Shown: positions 60,452-64,000 of the stretch, piece after piece
How the letters are laid out: each line of letters begins with the position of its first letter
Position numbering within the stretch: the stretch's first letter is position 1
Origin: Nocardia anaemiae NBRC 100462
GTDB taxonomy: Bacteria > Actinomycetota > Actinomycetes > Mycobacteriales > Mycobacteriaceae
Length of the DNA stretch: 64,000 bases
Assembly (NCBI RefSeq): GCF_001612725.1
Contig: NZ_BDAZ01000035.1
Span: 103,816-167,815, forward strand
Direction of reading: 5' to 3'
The notes under the pieces: generated by a model
The model's input: only the letters and a program-made list of their open reading frames with translations
Told to the model about the DNA's origin: nothing
The model's database searches: none
Program-made: the position numbers and the translations under genes

Positions 60452-62095
60452 TCAGGCCGGGAGCTCACGCAGGACTCGTTTGAGTACCTTTCCCGTGGGG
60501 TTGCGCGGGAGTTCGTCGACGAACAGCACGTCGCGAGGGACCTTGAAGCGGGCCAGGTGCGTCTTGACATGCTCGCGCACCTCGTCCTCGGTGAGCGAAT
60601 GTCCTTCGCGGACAACGACCACCGCGCGCAGGCGCTGACCGTAACGATCGTCGCGCACCCCGAATGCGCTGACCTCCGCCACGGCCGGATGCGCGGCGAG
60701 CAGTTCCTCCACCTCGCCCGGAAAGACGTTCTCGCCGCCGGAGACGATCATGTCGTCATCGCGGCCGTCGATGAAAAGTCTTCCGGCACTGTCGAAATGG
60801 CCGACATCGCCGGTAGACATCAACCGTCCGATGCGCGCCTTGTCGCCACCGCCGGTATAGCCCTCGAACTGGTAGTTGTTGCCGACGAAAATACGTCCGG
60901 TAGTGCCTGGGCCGACCTCCCGGTCATTGTCGTCGAAGATCTTCACCGTGGTGCTGGGTACCGGAGAGCCGACGCAGCCCGGCTCGACCGCCAGATCCGC
61001 TGGTGTGGCAATGGTCGCGTAGGCCACCTCGGTGGACCCGTACACGTTGTACACCACCGGCCCGAATACCTCGGTCACCCGGACGCACAGGTCGGCGCCG
61101 AGTTGCGAACCCGCGACGAAGATGATCCGCAACCGCGAAAGATCGCGTCCGGCAAACGCTTTCGGTCCGACATCGACGAGCCGCCGCAACATCACCGGCA
61201 CCGCGATCATGGCCGTTGCCCCGTGCCGGTCCAGACTGTCCAGCACCGCCTGGGGATCGAAGCGCCGCCGGATCACCAGCGTGGACCCGAAGCCGACCGC
61301 GAGGACTGCGTGCGCGAACCCGAGCGTATGGAACAGCGGTGCGGGGCATTCGGTGATTTCGCGGGCACGGAACGGCACCTTGCCGAGGATCGCACCCAGC
61401 GGTGACAGCGACGTCGGCTCGCTGCTGCGCGGCGCACCTTTCGGGGTTCCCGTCGTCCCACTGGTCAGCAGGATGATGCGGGCGGCGGTGCGCGGCTTGC
61501 GCGGTGGCGTGCGCGCCGCACCTGCGATCAGATTGTCGATGGTGTCGACGCCGGGTTTATCGGCCCAGGCACGGTAGCGGCCGCGACGCGGTGTGAAATC
61601 GCCGAGCATACTGGCGTATTCGTCGTCGAAGATCAGCAGATCGGCACCCTCGCGGGTCACCACCTCGCGCAGTTGTGGCGCCGCGAAATCGGTATTGAGC
61701 AGGATGATTCGAGCACCGCATTTCGCTGCCGCGAAGACCGCGTAGTGGAAGCCGCGGTGGTTGCGCACCAGGATGGCCACGCCCTCGCCGTCGCGCAGTC
61801 CGCGCGCCCGCCAGGCATTCGCGAGCGCGGTGCTGCGCTCGTCGAGTTCACGGAAGGTGACGCGGCCGAGTTCATCGATGATGGCGGTGCGGTCGCGATA
61901 GCGCAGGGCGGCAACGGTTGTCAGCCCGCCGAGCAGACCGGAGCGCAGCAGCGCGGCACCCATCAGGGCGAGTCGATCGGGCCGTGCGGGGGTCGCGAGT
62001 CCGGCACGCACCGTCAGCGCTGCGTAATACGTCTCATCGGCGGCCCGACGCGCCGCAGCCGCGGCCAACGCCCCGACCTTGTTCGCAAACTTCAT
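60452..62095 (-). CDS. long-chain acyl-CoA synthetase (FadD-type)
   Basis: A 547-residue ANL-superfamily adenylating enzyme: IILLTSGTTGTPKGAPRSSE (P-loop), CPAPLFHTLGFAH, VYNVYGSTEVAYATI, STGDVGHFDSAGRLFIDGRD and the C-terminal PRNPTGKVLKRVLREL with the catalytic Lys. It activates a fatty or aromatic acid to the AMP ester and then CoA thioester. ATG start. The N-terminal 50 residues are helical and hydrophobic, which may aid membrane binding as in FadD12-like proteins. Divergent from the GNAT gene. Confidence 0.93.
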   Translation of the reverse strand: MKFANKVGALAAAAARRAADETYYAALTVRAGLATPARPDRLALMGAALLRSGLLGGLTTVAALRYRDRTAIIDELGRVTFRELDERSTALANAWRARGLRDGEGVAILVRNHRGFHYAVFAAAKCGARIILLNTDFAAPQLREVVTREGADLLIFDDEYASMLGDFTPRRGRYRAWADKPGVDTIDNLIAGAARTPPRKPRTAARIILLTSGTTGTPKGAPRSSEPTSLSPLGAILGKVPFRAREITECPAPLFHTLGFAHAVLAVGFGSTLVIRRRFDPQAVLDSLDRHGATAMIAVPVMLRRLVDVGPKAFAGRDLSRLRIIFVAGSQLGADLCVRVTEVFGPVVYNVYGSTEVAYATIATPADLAVEPGCVGSPVPSTTVKIFDDNDREVGPGTTGRIFVGNNYQFEGYTGGGDKARIGRLMSTGDVGHFDSAGRLFIDGRDDDMIVSGGENVFPGEVEELLAAHPAVAEVSAFGVRDDRYGQRLRAVVVVREGHSLTEDEVREHVKTHLARFKVPRDVLFVDELPRNPTGKVLKRVLRELPA

Positions 62096-62148
62096 GATTC
62101 GATCCTGACGCCTCTTTCGCCCAGCCGCTCGTCGACCCGAACCCCTGC

Positions 62149-62166
62149 TGAGGGCGAGTGCCCTCA
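62149..62166. promoter_or_regulatory. small palindrome between divergent genes
   Basis: TGAGGGC (62149-62155) and GCCCTCA (62160-62166) around GAGT, in the acyl-CoA synthetase upstream region. It may be a repressor site or part of a stem in the leader. Confidence 0.35.
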
Positions 62167-62245
62167 CAGTAAAGCGTCTCCGGTGGATTCGTCGAGTACC
62201 GACCCAGACAGCGGGGACCACGACGACAGAATCCATGATGGACCG

Positions 62246-62755
62246 ATGTCCAGCGATGTCGGCGAACACCTGCCGAACCCAACAGCACCGGCCACCGCGT
62301 TGCGGATAGTTGTCGATGACCTGTCCGGTCCGGAGGTCGCTGCCCTGCTGACTCAGCACTTGGCCGAGATGTTCGACAACTCACCCGAAGACAGCGTGCA
62401 CGCGCTGGACCTCGACGCGCTCCGCAGACCGAACGTCACCTTCTGGAGCGCCTGGGAGGACGACGAACTCGCTGGTTGCGGCGCACTCAAACAACTCGAC
62501 CCCAGCCACGGCGAGATCAAGTCGATGCGCACCGCGAGCGATCGCACCGGCCGCGGCATCGCCTCGGCCCTGCTGAAGCACCTGATCAGCGAGGCTCGCG
62601 CACGCGACTACCAGCGGCTGAGCCTGGAGACCGGAGCATCCGAGTATTTCGCCCCCGCGCAGCGGCTCTACGCCCGGCACGGCTTCGAGATCTGCGCACC
62701 CTTCGCCGACTACGTCGAGGATCCGCACAGCGTTTTCATGACGCGTACTCTCTGA
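62246..62755 (+). CDS. GNAT-family N-acetyltransferase
   Basis: A 169-residue acetyltransferase: VTFWSAWEDDELAGCGALKQ, KSMRTASDRTGRGIASALLK (acetyl-CoA loop RTGRGIA), RLSLETGASEYFAPAQRLYA, YARHGFEICAPFADY. It matches the family of putative acetyltransferases with PEDSVHALDLDAL-type N-termini. Substrate unknown. It converges on the next gene with 33 bases between. Confidence 0.9.
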   Translation: MSSDVGEHLPNPTAPATALRIVVDDLSGPEVAALLTQHLAEMFDNSPEDSVHALDLDALRRPNVTFWSAWEDDELAGCGALKQLDPSHGEIKSMRTASDRTGRGIASALLKHLISEARARDYQRLSLETGASEYFAPAQRLYARHGFEICAPFADYVEDPHSVFMTRTL

Positions 62756-62788
62756 CGCACGTCCACCGACTCCTGGCGGATCGGTCGC

Positions 62789-63778
62789 TCAGCCCGCGTT
62801 GATCGCGGTGATCAGCGTGCGGTTGCCCGTCGTTCGCGTGGTAATGATCTGGGTGAAGGTCTGTGGCTGCTCACCCGGCCGCTGCTGGGTCAGCCGGACT
62901 TCCCATTGCGCCTCCCCCGCATCGCTGCCCGCGCGGGTGATTTGCACGCAGTAGAGAGTGCCGATCGGCACCTGGTTGATTCCGCGCTGGATCTGGTCGG
63001 CGGCGGGCACATTCGCGTCATCGACGACGACACCGCGTGCGGCGAATCCGGAACGCTGCACATAGTAGGCGCGTTCGAATGCGAGGATCGCCGATGGCCC
63101 ATCGCTGGTGCCGCCTGGATCGGTGCCGGAGATGACATCACCGGTGCGCCGTTGTTCACAACCCGGGGTGGCGATCGCCGACGGTTGGTCGCTCGGCACC
63201 GTAGTTGCCGGAGCACGCCCGGCCGCTCCTGCTCGGTCGGCCGCCGGTGTGGTGGCCGCGGCCGGTCGCTTGTGATCACCCGAACCGCCGAAGACGAACA
63301 TCAGCACCGAGACGACCGCCAACACCACGCCGAGCACGATCAGCACGGCGACGACTCGGTTGCCGCCACCAGTCGGTTGCGCATCGCGACGGCGCGGCGG
63401 ATGCCGCAGTGCCGGACCCGGATTGCCACCGGACCGATCGATAATCGTCGGTACGACCGAACTGGTCTCCGCCGGTAGCTCGGCCTCGGCTGCTACCGCA
63501 CGCGTCCGAGGCCGACTGCGATCCTCCTCCGTAGGCGCCGCGGCGGGGCGGCGCGGTTCGAGCCACTCCTGCCAATCCCCGGCCGGGCGGGGACGACGCG
63601 GCCGCTCGGGTGGATCGAGTGCATCGGCCAGCGGTGTCCGGCGCTGGCCGGAACCGCGGCGCGCGTTGGGGCGGCGGCGCCGCTTCGGTGTTGCCGCCGC
63701 GGGCCGGACCATGGGCAGCCCGGTGTCGAACGGATTGCCCTGGTTCTGGCTCGAAGAGCCGGAATCAGAGCTCGTCAT
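62789..63778 (-). CDS. membrane protein with DUF8176-like C-terminal domain
   Basis: A 329-residue protein. Residues 1-135 are basic and Pro/Arg rich, one transmembrane helix VVAVLIVLGVVLAVVSVLMF lies at about 141-163, and an outer C-terminal domain follows (PSAILAFERAYYVQRSGFAA, VPIGTLYCVQITRAGSDAGE). I recognise the C-terminal half as a DUF8176-type domain found in Nocardia-like genomes, with limited certainty. Its ATG overlaps the stop of the gene upstream by 14 bases, so they are co-translated. Confidence 0.7.
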   Translation of the reverse strand: MTSSDSGSSSQNQGNPFDTGLPMVRPAAATPKRRRRPNARRGSGQRRTPLADALDPPERPRRPRPAGDWQEWLEPRRPAAAPTEEDRSRPRTRAVAAEAELPAETSSVVPTIIDRSGGNPGPALRHPPRRRDAQPTGGGNRVVAVLIVLGVVLAVVSVLMFVFGGSGDHKRPAAATTPAADRAGAAGRAPATTVPSDQPSAIATPGCEQRRTGDVISGTDPGGTSDGPSAILAFERAYYVQRSGFAARGVVVDDANVPAADQIQRGINQVPIGTLYCVQITRAGSDAGEAQWEVRLTQQRPGEQPQTFTQIITTRTTGNRTLITAINAG

Positions 63779-64000
63779 CGTCGAATTCGCCGATCACCGC
63801 AGGCGGGACGGTCGCCAATACGGTCGGCACGGTGACGCCGAGCTGACCGTCACGCGGTCGACGGTCCTCATCGGACTGCGACGACGGCGGCATCGCCAGA
63901 CCACCGGTGGTGCCGGGCTGATTCGTCGGTTCCGGACCAGACGGACGTGACGGCGGCGTGTCCGCGCTCGCGGCGGGTGCCTGCGGCGCGGGCGCCGGGG
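63765..64000 (-). CDS. C-terminal end of a proline-rich protein (5' end outside window)
   Basis: Seventy-seven residues of a frame reading in from the right edge: a Pro/Ala/Ser-rich stretch (APQAPAASADTPPSRPSGPE), then LGVTVPTVLATVPPAVIGEF and an acidic end DDDEL. No domain is visible, so the identity is unknown. It overlaps the start of the DUF8176-like gene by 14 bases and belongs to the same operon. Confidence 0.75.
   Translation of the reverse strand, partial: PAPAPQAPAASADTPPSRPSGPEPTNQPGTTGGLAMPPSSQSDEDRRPRDGQLGVTVPTVLATVPPAVIGEFDDDEL

Noticed and set aside
59816..61405. A 529-codon plus-strand frame across the DUF5134 and acyl-CoA synthetase genes
   Set aside because: Antisense to both genes, no recognisable domain, low-complexity sequence.

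Overview
The window is high-GC DNA of a mycolic-acid actinomycete. Its backbone matches the order known from Mycobacterium tuberculosis around sigA, sigB and ideR: Trk subunit, DUF3159, OB-fold protein, hydrolase, DUF3710, dut, DUF3093, DUF4193, cei, suhB, ppgK and sigA; later yihY, DUF3039, DUF3099, sigB, ideR, DUF4192 and PAC2. GTG starts are frequent. The extra genes (paired MHYT proteins, DUF5134, a lipoprotein, a DUF8176-like protein) point to Nocardia or a close relative. This is inference from gene content; no 16S gene is present.

Layout. 1-10.2 kb is the conserved housekeeping block ending in sigA and a strong terminator, with an extra ECF sigma gene inserted after the Trk gene. 10.4-24.6 kb is accessory: two convergent MHYT sensors, a rhomboid-like protein, a CPA2 antiporter with its TrkA-C subunit, a NarL-type two-component system, a TetR next to an SNF2 helicase/SWIM pair, a methyltransferase, an AraC regulator and a TetR-SDR pair. 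24.6-28.5 kb returns to the conserved order (helicase, yihY, DUF3039, DUF3099). 28.5-32.5 kb holds an MFS transporter, a VOC protein and a methyltransferase. sigB follows behind a GGGAAC/CGTT-type promoter, then a decayed 3-hydroxyisobutyrate dehydrogenase-like gene. 34.2-38.3 kb is an acuC-acetyltransferase operon, probably for reversible protein acetylation. 38.4-46.4 kb is ideR-galE, DUF4192, a lipoprotein, PAC2 and a DUF3516 helicase.

46.4-48.8 kb is a two-gene polyamine operon with a SpeD-SpeE fusion. 48.9-52.6 kb is a run of small self-regulated modules: an SDR/tautomerase pair with its TetR, and an NmrA-like reductase with its MarR. In each of these the candidate operators are visible as dyads. 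52.6-54.8 kb is the oxyR-ahpC-ahpD peroxide-defence locus, followed by a very large DUF4132 protein. The right end holds a PhzF-like protein, DUF5134, an acyl-CoA synthetase, a GNAT and a membrane protein overlapping a gene that runs off the window.

No rRNA, tRNA, CRISPR array, insertion sequence or prophage was found. The clearest new observations are regulatory dyads that tie regulators to neighbours (19.0, 23.9, 49.85/50.5 and 52.1 kb), the acuC/acetyltransferase coupling, an SDR whose catalytic Tyr is Ala, a hidden pseudogene after sigB, and the SNF2-SWIM pair beside a TetR.
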